Origin: Vibrio hannami
Lineage (GTDB): Bacteria > Pseudomonadota > Gammaproteobacteria > Enterobacterales > Vibrionaceae
Direction: 5' to 3'
Assembly (NCBI RefSeq): GCF_029589055.1
Contig: NZ_JARQZP010000007.1
Coordinates: 558,001 to 622,000 of the forward strand
Length of the DNA stretch: 64,000 nt
Shown: positions 41,898 through 52,238 of the stretch, one piece after another
Layout of the letters: every line of letters begins with the position of its first letter
Position numbering within the stretch: the first letter of the stretch is position 1
The notes under the pieces: model-generated
Database searches by the model: none
What the model was told of the DNA's origin: nothing
What the model saw: only the letters and a program-made list of their open reading frames with translations
Made by a program: the position numbers and the translations under genes

Positions 41898-41930
41898 TGG
41901 GTTACAGGACGGACTTCGTCCTACGGGTCT
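41898..41930. repeat. AGGACG-hairpin repeat, copy 3
   Basis: GTGGGTTACAGG followed by the hairpin AGGACG/CGTCCT (41906-41922) and CTACGGGTCT, immediately after tdk. Same orientation as copy 1 at 32687, and again beginning with GGGTTAC. Confidence 0.75.
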
Positions 41931-41937
41931 TAGATAA

Positions 41938-41968
41938 AAAGGCGCAAGAGTTTGATTCTTGCGCTTTC
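41938..41968. terminator. Terminator between tdk and the RimK-like gene
   Basis: 10-bp stem AAGGCGCAAG/CTTGCGCTTT with a 9-base loop; A-rich on the left, T-rich and short on the right, so usable in both directions. Confidence 0.75.
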
Positions 41969-41981
41969 TATTATTCCTTGC

Positions 41982-42044
41982 GTAACCCGTAACCCGTAAC
42001 CCGTAACCCGTAACCCGTAACCCGTAACCCGTAACCCGTAACCT
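41982..42044. repeat. GTAACCC heptamer tandem array
   Basis: Eight perfect head-to-tail copies of GTAACCC (41982-42037) plus a ninth imperfect GTAACCT (42038-42044), running into the stop codon of the RimK-like gene (42043-42045). On the minus strand it reads (GGGTTAC)n, the same heptamer that opens the AGGACG-hairpin repeats. No coding role is plausible. Confidence 0.92.
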
Positions 42045-43017
42045 ATACCCCAGTACCAAACTGCTCTGCAGCGTAGGCTACGCGTTCAGCGGGGCGTGGG
42101 AAGTCTATTGGCGGCAGTTCATCGAGGTTCAGGCTTTCGATATGCTGAAGGCGAGGGAGGATTCCGCAGCCGTTAGCGATCTGAATAGCTAGGCCAGGAC
42201 GGGCATTCAGCTCTAGTACCATAGGTCCTTCTTCTTTATCCAACACCATATCTGTACCCATATAGCCAAGTCCGGTCATCTCCCAGGCGCTAGACGCTAG
42301 TGTTAAGAGCTTTTCCCAGTGCGGAACCTGTAGGGTACTCAGATCCTTTCCTGTGTCGGGGTGATGGGTGACAGGTTGGTCAAACTGAACCGCACGAACC
42401 GCTTTTCCGGTGGCGATATCAATACCAACGCCCACTGCACCCTGGTGAAGGTTCGCTTTACCGTCTGATGCAGAAGTAGAAAGGCGCATCATTGCCATTA
42501 CTGGGTAACCTTTGAATACGATGATTCGTACATCTGGCACACCTTCGTAGCTGAAGCCATCGAAGCAATCATCAAACTTAATCAGGTTTTCTACAACTGC
42601 TACGTCGTTTTTTCCACCTAGAGAAAACAAGCCAGCTAGCGTATTACTGATATGACGCTCTACGTCTTGCTCATTAATGGTTGCGCCTGAAGGCTTGGTA
42701 TAAACTCCATCTTTATGAGAGGTTATGACCAGAATGCCTTTACCACCACTGCCCTGAGCCGGTTTGATGACGAATCCAGGCCAATCCTTAACCATCTTAT
42801 GTACGGTTTTTACAGCAGACTGGCTTCGAATCACACCAATTAGCGCAGGTGTTGTAGCACCAGCTTTCTCCGCGATGATCTTAGTTTTTAACTTATCATC
42901 AACCAGAGGATACTTTTTACGATCGTTGTATCGACCGATATAGCTGTGGTTCCTCTGGTTCATCCCCATGATGCCTTTATCACGAAGTTTAAAAGGGGAG
43001 GTTAGCTTTCCAAGCAT
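42043..43017 (-). CDS. RimK-like ATP-grasp alpha-L-glutamate ligase family protein
   Basis: 324 residues. ATP-grasp landmarks: the phosphate-lid region PGFVIKPAQGSGGKGILVI (about 95-113), VPDVRIIVFKGYPVMAMMRLS and MVLELNARPGLAIQIANGCG near the C-terminus. RimK relatives add glutamate to C-termini of peptides or cofactors; the substrate here is unknown. Third gene of a minus-strand cluster with a transglutaminase-like membrane protein and a DTGS-motif lipoprotein, a set that is conserved together in many gamma-proteobacteria. Confidence 0.9.
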   Translation of the reverse strand: MLGKLTSPFKLRDKGIMGMNQRNHSYIGRYNDRKKYPLVDDKLKTKIIAEKAGATTPALIGVIRSQSAVKTVHKMVKDWPGFVIKPAQGSGGKGILVITSHKDGVYTKPSGATINEQDVERHISNTLAGLFSLGGKNDVAVVENLIKFDDCFDGFSYEGVPDVRIIVFKGYPVMAMMRLSTSASDGKANLHQGAVGVGIDIATGKAVRAVQFDQPVTHHPDTGKDLSTLQVPHWEKLLTLASSAWEMTGLGYMGTDMVLDKEEGPMVLELNARPGLAIQIANGCGILPRLQHIESLNLDELPPIDFPRPAERVAYAAEQFGTGV

Positions 43018-43021
43018 AGGC

Positions 43022-44529
43022 TTAGTCCTCCGTTAACGGCTTAAAGCGTCTAAGTTCAGTGAGTCGGTAACCGGTATAGTTACCAAGTGCCAGAATGGCA
43101 GCCAGAACAAGAAGCTGAACACCGATGAAGTTAAACGTCATGTGCTGAATAAACGGATTGGTCATCGCAAGGTACACAAGTACGGCAGTAAGAAGTGAGC
43201 CTCCGCCCTGAATCAGTACTTCTTTTGCACCTTCCTCTTCCCATAGAATCGACATACGTTCGATAGTCCAGGAAAGAATGATCATTGGGAAGAAGGTAAT
43301 GCTTAGACCTTCGGTTAAACCAACGCGGAAAGCAACAACAGTAAACACAGAAATAATCAGGATTACGGTAATAATCACTGCAGAAATCCGGGCAACCAGT
43401 AACAAGTTAAGCTTGGACAGATAGCTGCGTATCACCAAACCTGTACCAACAATAAGCAGGAACCCAACGATACCGGTTACCAGCTGTGTTTGCACAAAGG
43501 CTACTGCAATCAGTACTGGCATAAAGGTACCGGAGGTCTTAAGGCCAACAATGATTCTGAGGAAAACAACAATCAGCGCGCCGATAGGGATCAACATAAT
43601 GGTTTTGAACATTGACTGTTCTTCCAGCGGCAGGCTGTGTATTGAAAAGTTAATCAGGTTATCTGCTTCAATCTTGGCGTTGGTGGCAAGCTTAGGTGAA
43701 ACTTCCTGTGCGATCATCGAGAAGTGCACCTGGCTGTTTTTACCGCCAATCACGTCTAGAAGAGATACGTTGGATTCATCCCAGACCAGCACATTCTTTG
43801 GCTGCCCCTGAGCGCCTGATTCAGGGTCAAACAGAACCCAGTTTTTCCATCCCAAACCTGAAGCATTTGGGTAATGCTTTGGCGACGGCGACCATCCTCA
43901 AGGAAAATAACGCCGACAATCTTATTGTGGATATTGGAGTAAGAGAGAATACGAGACGTCGTTTTCGCTTTAGAGTCATCGTTTAACAGCAAAGAGGCAT
44001 TTTGGCTATCGGTATCGTTCAGTGCTTTGATAAGCTCACGAGTGAAAGTGACATCATCCGCAGAGCGCTGAGTAGCTCGTTCAATTAGCGCGTTTGCAGC
44101 CGCTTCCTGAGGTCCGTCAAGGGTTGGTTTCAGTATCGGCGAATCGGACGGTGGAATTGGTTTTACATCCGCGCGGTCATCTTCCAGAAACTGAGTTTTA
44201 TAATAAATGGTTTGTGAACCATCAGCGTGGCGTACAGACCATTCTGCACGACGACCGATATCTGTATCTAAATAGGCAACACCATAACCAGGTGAAGAAG
44301 ATGATTCTTCGATTAAAGTATAACCCTGCTGGGTACTTGGTGCTGCAAGTGATACTTTAGCAGGTTCACCAACACCACTGAACTCTACTCTAGCTTCAAT
44401 ATCCCATACCTGACGTTGTTCACCTGGAGTCCAGGGTACACCGTAATTCTCATGCCGTGTGATACACAAAGAAATACCAGCAGCCACTAACAAGCCAATG
44501 AGTAAGTAGAAAGGAACTCTGGAAATCAT
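43022..44529 (-). pseudogene. Inactive-transglutaminase / seven-TM protein, frameshifted
   Basis: Reads as two overlapping frames that belong to one protein of ~502 residues. The N-terminal part (44529 down to 43843) has a membrane anchor FYLLIGLLVAAGISL and an inactive transglutaminase core including TRILSYSN and MLQVWDGK. The C-terminal part (frame from about 43843 to 43022) resumes as NWVLFDPESGAQGQPKNVL and contains about seven hydrophobic segments (IMLIPIGALIVVFLRIIVGL and later). The break is in a run of five A (minus strand), where one extra A restores DGKNWVLF. It may be a deletion or a homopolymer read error. Second gene of the RimK-like cluster. Confidence 0.82.
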
Positions 44530-44537
44530 AATTTTCC

Positions 44538-45329
44538 CTAACTTTGATTTTTCTTATCTGACGTAGATTGAAGAAAGCTCTTACTTACATCTACTATCGC
44601 GATGTCTTTAATAAACTCTCTGCCTAAAAGGATAGAGTGGCTCATATGAGTGCGATCCGCCAATGTAAATTGCGATTTTTCATGGATATTTCCCACTTTT
44701 ACCCACAATTCAATTACCGGACGTTTTTCTAGCTTGTCGTCTGTTGAAACTTGTCGGATATTGACATACCTAATAACCGGAGCTTCAATCCAGTTTTTAT
44801 CTGCATCTTCAACGTCTTTATCACCTAGATGAAAACGCACCCAGGTCTTGCCTTCGCGTTCAAATCGCTGCATATCAACGGCATTCAATGACGACATTTT
44901 TGAGCCAGTGTCGATTCTTGCATCGAACGTGACCTCTATCGAGTCTATTGTGACAGATTCTACGGCACCAAGTACAACTAATTCATCGGAAATTGCCGAT
45001 GTGTTCAAAGATGAAAGGTTTTGACTTTCAGGTGGTTGTGGACTGTTTTCTGTATTTTGGCTTTGGTCTGAGTCTTTAGCGTTAACTAGTGCAACTTCTT
45101 CCCGCAGTTTATCTACGTCAGATTTCAACGATGTCACTTCGTGTTCGAGACTTTCAATGTAGTCGGACTGGTTGCTAACAGCTAGTGTAATAATAGAAAG
45201 CTTTTGGTTTATATTCGTTTCAGACTGTTGAATAGTTGCTTGCGTTTCCTTGCTGTACTTCTCCCCATCGGTAAGTGTGCATCCAGACAGCAACGATAAA
45301 ATGATAAGTGGAAATACGGTCGTTTTCAT
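44538..45329 (-). CDS. Retropepsin-like (DUF785, RimB-like) protease lipoprotein
   Basis: 263 residues. Lipoprotein signal ending LLSGC (Cys17). A coiled-coil region of about 22-90 is followed by a Ser/Gln/Pro-rich linker and a C-terminal protease domain with ARIDTGSKMSSLNA (active-site DTGS at 140-143), FERE...WVRFHLG and HSILLGREFIKD. It is annotated in databases as ATP-dependent zinc protease or retropepsin-like aspartic endopeptidase. The partner order protease, 7TM transglutaminase, RimK-like ligase implies a shared envelope role, possibly osmotic or cell-wall related. First gene of the operon. Confidence 0.85.
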   Translation of the reverse strand: MKTTVFPLIILSLLSGCTLTDGEKYSKETQATIQQSETNINQKLSIITLAVSNQSDYIESLEHEVTSLKSDVDKLREEVALVNAKDSDQSQNTENSPQPPESQNLSSLNTSAISDELVVLGAVESVTIDSIEVTFDARIDTGSKMSSLNAVDMQRFEREGKTWVRFHLGDKDVEDADKNWIEAPVIRYVNIRQVSTDDKLEKRPVIELWVKVGNIHEKSQFTLADRTHMSHSILLGREFIKDIAIVDVSKSFLQSTSDKKNQS

Positions 45330-45371
45330 TGAATACCTTAATTTATTAAGAGCCGCGAGGAGTTTAGCTCA

Positions 45372-45396
45372 CAAAAAAGGGTGCGAGAAGCACCCT
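45372..45396 (-). terminator. Terminator for cmoAB
   Basis: On the minus strand: AGGGTGC, loop TTCTC, GCACCCT followed by TTTTTT (the plus A-run at 45372-45377). It lies 51-75 bases past the cmoB stop. Confidence 0.85.
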
Positions 45397-45446
45397 AATG
45401 TTAGTATTAAGTCAGATAATCAGAAATCGATATCTAATTGAGATAG

Positions 45447-46418
45447 TTATGGATTTCTTGCAACCAAAATTGCACGTCTTGGTGCAGGATAACCTTCAAC
45501 TGTTTTTGTTGGGTCGTTCTTATCCAGATAGTCCGGTAATGAGTTGTGAGTCATCCAGCCGGTTGTTCTCTGTTCACCAGTTGTTGTGACGTTTTCGTCT
45601 ACAATTCTTACGTCTTCAAAGCCGGTTTTTTCCAGCCACACTTTAAGCGCCTTAGCTGATGGGAAGAAGTAAACATTTCTCATCTGAGCATATCTGTCTA
45701 CCGGAACAAGTACCGCGTTTTCGTCACCCTCAATCACCAGTGTTTCCAGGATCAGTTCGCCACCGGAAACAAGCTGGTTTTTCAACTGAATCAAATGATC
45801 AAGTGGGGAACGACGGTGGTAAAGTACACCCATGCTAAATACGGTATCAAAAGCCTTTAGCTCAGGTAGTTGTTCGATTCCAAGCGGAAGAAGGTGGGCT
45901 CTTTGATCACCTCCCATCAGCTTTCGGATTGCTTCGAATTGAACAAGGAACAGATGTGACGGGTCGATACCGACACACAGGCGAGCACCTTCTCCTAACA
46001 TACGCCACATGTGGTAACCATTACCACAGCCCACATCCAGTACAGAGCGATCTTTCAGCGGAGAAATATGAGGTAATACTCGGTCCCATTTCCAGTCAGA
46101 GCGCCACTCGGTATCAATATGGATGCCGTGCATCTCAAAAGGGCCTTTACGCCATGGGTGGAAAGTACGTAGTAGGTTTTCCAGTTTTTTCAATTCACCG
46201 TTTGGTAGCGGCTGGTTATTGGATACCGTGACCGAATCTTTAAGTTCAATATTGTCAGGTGTGCCTTCAGGGATCTTTTTTAGCGCCTTTAGCCAGCGTT
46301 CAAAATCACCGTGCTCAGCATTCTGCCAATCAGTAAGCTGCTGTGGAAGTATATTTAGCCAAGGCTGCAGTACAGTATCTTGAGCGATCAACTTATAAAT
46401 ATCTGAAAAGTTAAACAT
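45447..46418 (-). CDS. cmoB: tRNA U34 carboxymethyltransferase
   Basis: Transfers the carboxymethyl group of carboxy-SAM to 5-hydroxyuridine 34, giving cmo5U for wobble decoding. 323 residues, typical length. [24 protein letters not shown], the SAM loop [31 protein letters not shown] and the [14 protein letters not shown] block match CmoB. Second gene of cmoAB, terminator downstream. Confidence 0.97.
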   Translation of the reverse strand: MFNFSDIYKLIAQDTVLQPWLNILPQQLTDWQNAEHGDFERWLKALKKIPEGTPDNIELKDSVTVSNNQPLPNGELKKLENLLRTFHPWRKGPFEMHGIHIDTEWRSDWKWDRVLPHISPLKDRSVLDVGCGNGYHMWRMLGEGARLCVGIDPSHLFLVQFEAIRKLMGGDQRAHLLPLGIEQLPELKAFDTVFSMGVLYHRRSPLDHLIQLKNQLVSGGELILETLVIEGDENAVLVPVDRYAQMRNVYFFPSAKALKVWLEKTGFEDVRIVDENVTTTGEQRTTGWMTHNSLPDYLDKNDPTKTVEGYPAPRRAILVARNP

Positions 46419-46429
46419 AATGAATATTC

Positions 46430-47194
<765 letters not shown>

Positions 47195-47220
47195 TTATGA
47201 GATCTTGTGGACTATGTCAC

Positions 47221-48087
47221 TTAAAACATATCTAACTGCTGTAGGTCATTATTGGCAGGAAAATCAGGTAGGTTAGGGATAGTGCAAATCTTTTGTAATT
47301 GTTTATACAGTTTATCAGCTAGCTCAGGTGCTTCTATGTTATCCGGCGTATGAATCATCACATACGGCTGCTTTCCCTGTTCCATCCACAACGGTATTTT
47401 TTTCAGCCAGGGAGCAAAAAAGGCATCATTCTCGGACAAAGTAGGGTGTCCAATAAACCGTATTAATGGGTTCTCAGCTGTTGCAATGGCATGTACCGGG
47501 ACTTTAGGTTTTTTCTGATGGGCGTCAATAACCGCGTCAGTGGTTGGTGGTGCGGCAAAAACTGGACGACTATCCATGATGATTCGATTGATCCCCGCTT
47601 CCATCAGCCAGTGATTAAAGGCTTTTTCACGCTCATCTTTAGAGAAAAAGCCGAGATGTCGAACTTCCACACCGAGTTTGACTTCTCTTGGCATTAATTC
47701 ACAAAAGGTTTTTAGCTCAGGCAGGTTTTCGGGGGAAAATGAAGCGGGTAACTGAATTGTCCACTGACCAATTTTGTCGAAAAGTGGCTCCATTACAGAA
47801 AGAAACTCATGAAGTAATCCCTGACAGTTCTTCAGTTGGTTTTGATGCGTAATAGAGGAGGGAAGCTTAAAAGTGAACTTGAAATCTTCGGGTGTGGATT
47901 TGTTCCATGCATCAACCGTCTGGCTGGAAGGTGTTGCATAAAACGTTGTATTTCCTTCGACGGTATTAAAGACACTCGAGTATTTTTCCAGCCTTTCTGC
48001 AGGCTTTGTTCCCTTGCCATAAAAAGAGTCTGCCCACTGGTTATGAGACCAGAGAGTTAACCCGATACGAATAGGGATTGGTTCCAT
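47221..48087 (-). CDS. yecE: DUF72 family protein, YecE-like
   Basis: 288 residues. RIGLTLWSHNQWADSFYG at the start, NTVEGNTTFYATPSSQTVDAW and the PEDFKFTFKLP segment are the DUF72 signature (TIM-barrel-like). Function unknown. Position next to cmoAB and divergent from aspS matches E. coli yecE. Confidence 0.9.
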   Translation of the reverse strand: MEPIPIRIGLTLWSHNQWADSFYGKGTKPAERLEKYSSVFNTVEGNTTFYATPSSQTVDAWNKSTPEDFKFTFKLPSSITHQNQLKNCQGLLHEFLSVMEPLFDKIGQWTIQLPASFSPENLPELKTFCELMPREVKLGVEVRHLGFFSKDEREKAFNHWLMEAGINRIIMDSRPVFAAPPTTDAVIDAHQKKPKVPVHAIATAENPLIRFIGHPTLSENDAFFAPWLKKIPLWMEQGKQPYVMIHTPDNIEAPELADKLYKQLQKICTIPNLPDFPANNDLQQLDMF

Positions 48088-48345
48088 TAGCTTACCTTAT
48101 TGCAGAAAGTTCGTTGTCCACTCTACAGAATACTGTTGTGTTTGCTAAGAGAGAATTTTACATAAACGTTATAAATTGTTTGTTTTCTGTCCGATTTAAA
48201 GAAAGAGGTCATTTTTTATAAGAAAAAGTATCTGCAAAGGTCGATTTTAAGCGACTTTCCGAGTATAAATGTGGGTTCGTACGCAGACCGGAAAGTAGAC
48301 CGGCTGCACTGGAATAATTTGAATTAAGAGATTGGGAATTTCATT

Positions 48346-50124
48346 ATGCGTACCCAGTATTGTGGTCACCTGAACAAGTCCCTTGTGGGACAAACTGTTG
48401 AACTGTGCGGTTGGGTAAACCGTCGCCGTGATTTAGGCGGTCTTATTTTCGTGGATATGCGAGATCGCGAAGGTATCGTTCAGGTAGTTGTAGACCCGGA
48501 TATGAAGGACGTTTTTGAGGTTGCCAACCAACTACGAAACGAGTTCTGCATTAAGTTTACCGGTGAAGTTCGCGCTCGTCCTGAAAGCCAAATCAACAAA
48601 GATATGGCAACAGGTGAAGTAGAAGTGCTGGCTACAGGTCTGGAAATCATCAACCGTTCTGACGTGCTGCCACTAGACTTCAACCAGAACAACACCGAAG
48701 AACAGCGTCTGAAGTATCGTTATATCGATCTTCGCCGTCCGGAAATGAGCAACAACATCAAGCTTCGTGCTAAAGCATCAAGCTTTGTTCGTCGTTTCCT
48801 TGATGGTAACGACTTCCTGGATATCGAAACACCGGTACTAACGAAAGCGACACCTGAAGGTGCGCGTGACTATCTTGTACCTTCACGTGTACATAAAGGC
48901 AGCTTCTACGCGCTACCTCAGTCGCCACAGCTGTTCAAACAGCTGCTGATGATGTCTGGCTTTGACCGCTATTACCAGATCGTTAAGTGTTTCCGTGATG
49001 AAGACCTTCGTGCTGACCGTCAGCCTGAGTTCACTCAGATCGATATCGAAACATCGTTCATGTCTGCTGTTCAGGTTCGTGAAGTGACTGAGCGAATGAT
49101 TCGCGAAATGTGGCAAGAGCTGTTGAACGTTGACCTTGGTCAGTTCCCGGTTATGTCATTTGAAGAAGCAATTCGCCGCTTTGGTAGCGATAAGCCTGAC
49201 CTACGTAACCCACTTGAGCTGGTGGACGTTGCTGATCTGGTTAAAGACGTTGAGTTTAAGGTATTCTCAGGCCCGGCTAATGATGCAAAAGGTCGCGTAG
49301 CGGTTCTATGTGTACCTGGCGGTGCGAAACTAACCCGTAAGCAGATTGATGAATACGGCAAATACGTAGGTATCTACGGTGCTAAAGGTCTAGCATGGAT
49401 GAAGGTTAACGATATCGATGCTGGCATGGAAGGTATTCAGTCTCCAGTTGCTAAGTTCCTGAGCGAAGATGTTATCAAGGGTATTCTTGAGCGCACTGGT
49501 GCTAAGTCTGGTGACATCATCCTATTTGGCGCTGATAAAGCGAACGTTGTTGCTGAAGCAATGGGCGCACTTCGTCTTAAAGTGGGTATCGATCTTGAAC
49601 TTACTGATACTTCTGCTTGGAAGCCACTTTGGGTTGTGGATTTCCCAATGTTTGAAGAAGATGATGAAGGTAACCTGCATGCTATGCACCACCCATTCAC
49701 ATCTCCGCTTAGCGTATCGGCTCAGGAGCTAAAAGAGAACCCGGCAGCGGCGAACTCAAATGCTTACGATATGGTAATTAACGGCTACGAAGTTGGTGGC
49801 GGTTCTGTTCGTATCCACAATGCTGAAATGCAGTCAGCGGTATTCGATATCCTGGGTATTGAAGAAGACGAGCAGAAGCAAAAATTCGGCTTCCTACTTG
49901 ACGCTCTGAAGTTCGGTACACCGCCGCACGCGGGTCTGGCATTTGGTCTTGACCGCCTGGTTATGCTGCTTTGTGGTACTGAGAACATTCGTGACGTAAT
50001 TGCATTCCCTAAAACAACTGCTGCAGCGTGTTTGATGACTGACGCCCCAAGCCTTGCTAATCCAGCAGCGCTTGAAGAGCTGGCTATTGCGGTAACGAAA
50101 GCACAGGATAAAGAAGCAGAGTAA
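48346..50124 (+). CDS. aspS: Aspartyl-tRNA synthetase
   Basis: 592 residues, bacterial-type class II. N-terminal OB-fold ([20 protein letters not shown], then [17 protein letters not shown]), motif 2 [18 protein letters not shown], the bacterial GAD insertion around 300-420 and motif 3 [22 protein letters not shown]. Full length. 258 bp of upstream sequence divergent from yecE. Terminator follows. Confidence 0.97.
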   Translation: MRTQYCGHLNKSLVGQTVELCGWVNRRRDLGGLIFVDMRDREGIVQVVVDPDMKDVFEVANQLRNEFCIKFTGEVRARPESQINKDMATGEVEVLATGLEIINRSDVLPLDFNQNNTEEQRLKYRYIDLRRPEMSNNIKLRAKASSFVRRFLDGNDFLDIETPVLTKATPEGARDYLVPSRVHKGSFYALPQSPQLFKQLLMMSGFDRYYQIVKCFRDEDLRADRQPEFTQIDIETSFMSAVQVREVTERMIREMWQELLNVDLGQFPVMSFEEAIRRFGSDKPDLRNPLELVDVADLVKDVEFKVFSGPANDAKGRVAVLCVPGGAKLTRKQIDEYGKYVGIYGAKGLAWMKVNDIDAGMEGIQSPVAKFLSEDVIKGILERTGAKSGDIILFGADKANVVAEAMGALRLKVGIDLELTDTSAWKPLWVVDFPMFEEDDEGNLHAMHHPFTSPLSVSAQELKENPAAANSNAYDMVINGYEVGGGSVRIHNAEMQSAVFDILGIEEDEQKQKFGFLLDALKFGTPPHAGLAFGLDRLVMLLCGTENIRDVIAFPKTTAAACLMTDAPSLANPAALEELAIAVTKAQDKEAE

Positions 50125-50145
50125 TTTTTGCTTTTGTAACAATTC

Positions 50146-50171
50146 AAAGCCGGGGCTAGCCCCGGCTTTTT
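50146..50171 (+). terminator. Rho-independent terminator after aspS
   Basis: Perfect 10-bp stem AAAGCCGGGG/CCCCGGCTTT, 4-base loop CTAG, T-run. 22 bases past the stop. Confidence 0.95.
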
Positions 50172-50246
50172 GCATCCGATAATTGATAAATTGCATGAAT
50201 TCCTTCAACCTAGTTTGTTGATATCACTCGGTGAAAGGATACATGG

Positions 50247-50933
50247 ATGCGTATTGTGCTGGTTGCGCTATTAGGAATACTGCTTGCTGGTTGCTCCAGC
50301 AAGGATTCACGCCCTTTTAATATTAAAAATCTGGCTAAATCAGACGTTGACCTTGTGACGGAAATTCACCTGGAACATCTGAGGGCACTTACCAAGCAGC
50401 TGATCATCAAGCTATATAAAAGGAACCCGCGAGAGCTCAAAAAGAACTCTGGGATGACAATTGATGCAAGACTCGTTCAATTGATGACAGTTGATCGCCC
50501 AGAAAAAGGATTTATTGAATTAGGGTATATGGATGGTGTTGACGTTCTTCCCCTGGCCTTTTCAAAAGAGTTTAAAGGTGACCGCGTATTTGCTTTGATG
50601 GCGGGTGTCACCGGGATGCTCACAGCTTCTTATGAAAACAAGCTTGAGTTCTATTTGCTCGATGATATTGATGAACAGAAGCTGTATAACAGTGCCCGAA
50701 ACCTAGAGAAAATAGCCTGGCAACTTAACAATGCAAAATACGATGATGGTTCGCTTTTATTGCTATCAAACGGCTACGATGAAAGTGGTGTACCTAACTT
50801 TAGTTACGAACGCGTTCTAGGGCAACTGATCATTATTCAGGACACAATGTCGGCAATCATCGCCGACAGCAATAACAGAACAATAAATAAAGTGGTGCAT
50901 AGCGTTGCATCGATGACATTCTTCCCGATATAG
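50247..50933 (+). CDS. Conserved-looking hypothetical lipoprotein
   Basis: 228 residues with a lipoprotein signal (MRIVLVALLGILLAGC, lipid Cys16). The mature part begins SSKDSRPFNIKNLAKSDVD. A central segment GDRVFALMAGVTGMLTASYENK is hydrophobic, and later NLEKIAWQLNNAKYDDGSLLL. I do not recognise a Pfam domain. Independent promoter after the aspS terminator. It precedes ruvC by 38 bases, so a link with ruvC is positional only. Confidence 0.75.
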   Translation: MRIVLVALLGILLAGCSSKDSRPFNIKNLAKSDVDLVTEIHLEHLRALTKQLIIKLYKRNPRELKKNSGMTIDARLVQLMTVDRPEKGFIELGYMDGVDVLPLAFSKEFKGDRVFALMAGVTGMLTASYENKLEFYLLDDIDEQKLYNSARNLEKIAWQLNNAKYDDGSLLLLSNGYDESGVPNFSYERVLGQLIIIQDTMSAIIADSNNRTINKVVHSVASMTFFPI

Positions 50934-50971
50934 GATTTCTCATCTGACGCAGCCCACATACAGGACACTTA

Positions 50972-51490
50972 ATGATTATTCTTGGTATAGACCCTGGCTC
51001 CAGAATTACTGGATATGGTGTTATACGACAGGAGGGACGTCACCTCCACTACGTGGGTAGCGGCTGTATCCGCACTTCAGAGGAAGCACTACCGGGGCGT
51101 TTAAAGCAAATATACGCAGGTGTGACAGAGATTATTACTCAATTTCAGCCCGATGCCTTTGCCATAGAACAGGTGTTTATGGCTCGCAATGCCGACTCAG
51201 CGCTTAAGCTAGGACAAGCTCGGGGAAGTGCAATTGTTGCCGCGGTAAACGCCGATCTGCCAGTTTATGAATATGCCGCGAGGCTGATAAAACAAGCAGT
51301 AGTGGGGACAGGTGGGGCGGATAAAGCTCAGGTACAGCATATGGTGAAGAGTATGCTGAAACTTCCTGCTAAGCCACAGGCTGACGCTGCCGATGCACTC
51401 GGTGTTGCTATCTGTCATGCTAATACCAATAAAACTCTTATTGCGCTGGCGGGTAAGGCAACGTCTGCAAAGAAGGGACGCTATCGCTAG
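50972..51490 (+). CDS. ruvC: Crossover junction endodeoxyribonuclease RuvC
   Basis: Resolves Holliday junctions. 172 residues, E. coli-like length. RNase H fold: catalytic Asp7 in [15 protein letters not shown], Glu in [10 protein letters not shown] (about 66), and the acidic pair in [16 protein letters not shown] (about 138-141). Separated from ruvA by 94 bases holding a LexA-like box, so ruvAB may be a separate SOS unit. Confidence 0.97.
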   Translation: MIILGIDPGSRITGYGVIRQEGRHLHYVGSGCIRTSEEALPGRLKQIYAGVTEIITQFQPDAFAIEQVFMARNADSALKLGQARGSAIVAAVNADLPVYEYAARLIKQAVVGTGGADKAQVQHMVKSMLKLPAKPQADAADALGVAICHANTNKTLIALAGKATSAKKGRYR

Positions 51491-51511
51491 TCAACTCATA
51501 CTGCTATCTTT

Positions 51512-51531
51512 TACTGGATAAATAGCCAGTA
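51512..51531. promoter_or_regulatory. LexA-like SOS box upstream of ruvAB
   Basis: TACTGGATAAATAGCCAGTA is a near-palindrome with outer TACTG and CAGTA that matches the E. coli consensus (TACTGTATATATATACAGTA) at about 16 of 20 positions. It lies 54 bases upstream of the ruvA GTG. E. coli ruvAB is SOS-controlled in the same place. Confidence 0.7.
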
Positions 51532-51584
51532 ATTTATTACTATCTTCGCTATTAAAAGTCACTACTATCCAAAGGAACACACTT

Positions 51585-52211
51585 GTGATTGGACGCCTTC
51601 GCGGAATGCTTATCGAAAAACAACCACCAGAGCTACTTATTGAAGTCGGTGGTATTGGCTATGAAGTACAAATGCCGATGAGCTGCTTTTATGAATTACC
51701 AGAAGTTGGCCAGGAAGCTATCGTTTATACTCACTTTGTTGTGCGGGAAGATGCTCAGTTGCTCTATGGCTTTAATACAGTGAAAGAGCGAGCTCTGTTT
51801 CGTGAAGTGATCAAAGCAAATGGTGTAGGACCTAAGTTGGGATTAGCCATTCTTTCCGGGATGACAGCCGCACAGTTTGTTGCTTGTGTTGAGCGTGAAG
51901 ACATCTCTACACTGGTTAAGTTGCCGGGCGTGGGTAAAAAGACCGCAGAGCGTCTGGTCGTAGAAATGAAAGACCGCCTGAAAGGGTGGGGTGAGGGAGA
52001 TCTGTTTACTCCAGCGACAGATGCCGCTCCAATGGACGGTATGTCTGGTGGTGTTGCTGATAAGTCTGCAAACGCGGTAGAAGAGGCTGTAAGTGCTTTG
52101 GTTGCTTTAGGTTATAAACCTCAACAGGCATCAAAAGTTATTTCACAAGTTGCGACAGATGATATGACCAGCGAAACCCTGATTCGTGAAGCCCTTAAAT
52201 CGATGGTTTAA
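51585..52211 (+). CDS. ruvA: Holliday junction DNA helicase RuvA
   Basis: Tetrameric junction-binding subunit. 208 residues from GTG 51585. N-terminal OB fold ([21 protein letters not shown]), two HhH motifs including [13 protein letters not shown] and [20 protein letters not shown], and the C-terminal RuvB-binding domain ([21 protein letters not shown]). 27 bases before ruvB. Confidence 0.97.
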   Translation: MIGRLRGMLIEKQPPELLIEVGGIGYEVQMPMSCFYELPEVGQEAIVYTHFVVREDAQLLYGFNTVKERALFREVIKANGVGPKLGLAILSGMTAAQFVACVEREDISTLVKLPGVGKKTAERLVVEMKDRLKGWGEGDLFTPATDAAPMDGMSGGVADKSANAVEEAVSALVALGYKPQQASKVISQVATDDMTSETLIREALKSMV

Positions 52212-52238
52212 TAAGAGACGATTGTCAGAGAGAAAGAT

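Noticed and set aside
41982..42044. CRISPR array
   Set aside because: Units are 7 bp with no spacers, so it is a simple tandem repeat. No cas gene is present in the window.
41775..42059. Antisense ORF containing repeated RVTGYGL peptide
   Set aside because: It is a translation of the GTAACCC array and the opposite strand of tdk, with no ribosome-binding site. The repeat is not a protein repeat.
43840..43850. Programmed -1 ribosomal frameshifting in the 7TM transglutaminase gene
   Set aside because: The zero-frame codons GGA AAA ACT do not form a canonical X XXY YYZ heptamer and I see no downstream pseudoknot. An indel is simpler, though slippage on AAA cannot be excluded.
43022..43855. Independent 277-residue membrane protein starting TTG at 43855
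   Set aside because: The first residues NWVLFDPESG continue the upstream frame across an A-run. No ribosome-binding site precedes the TTG, and the two parts make one known architecture.
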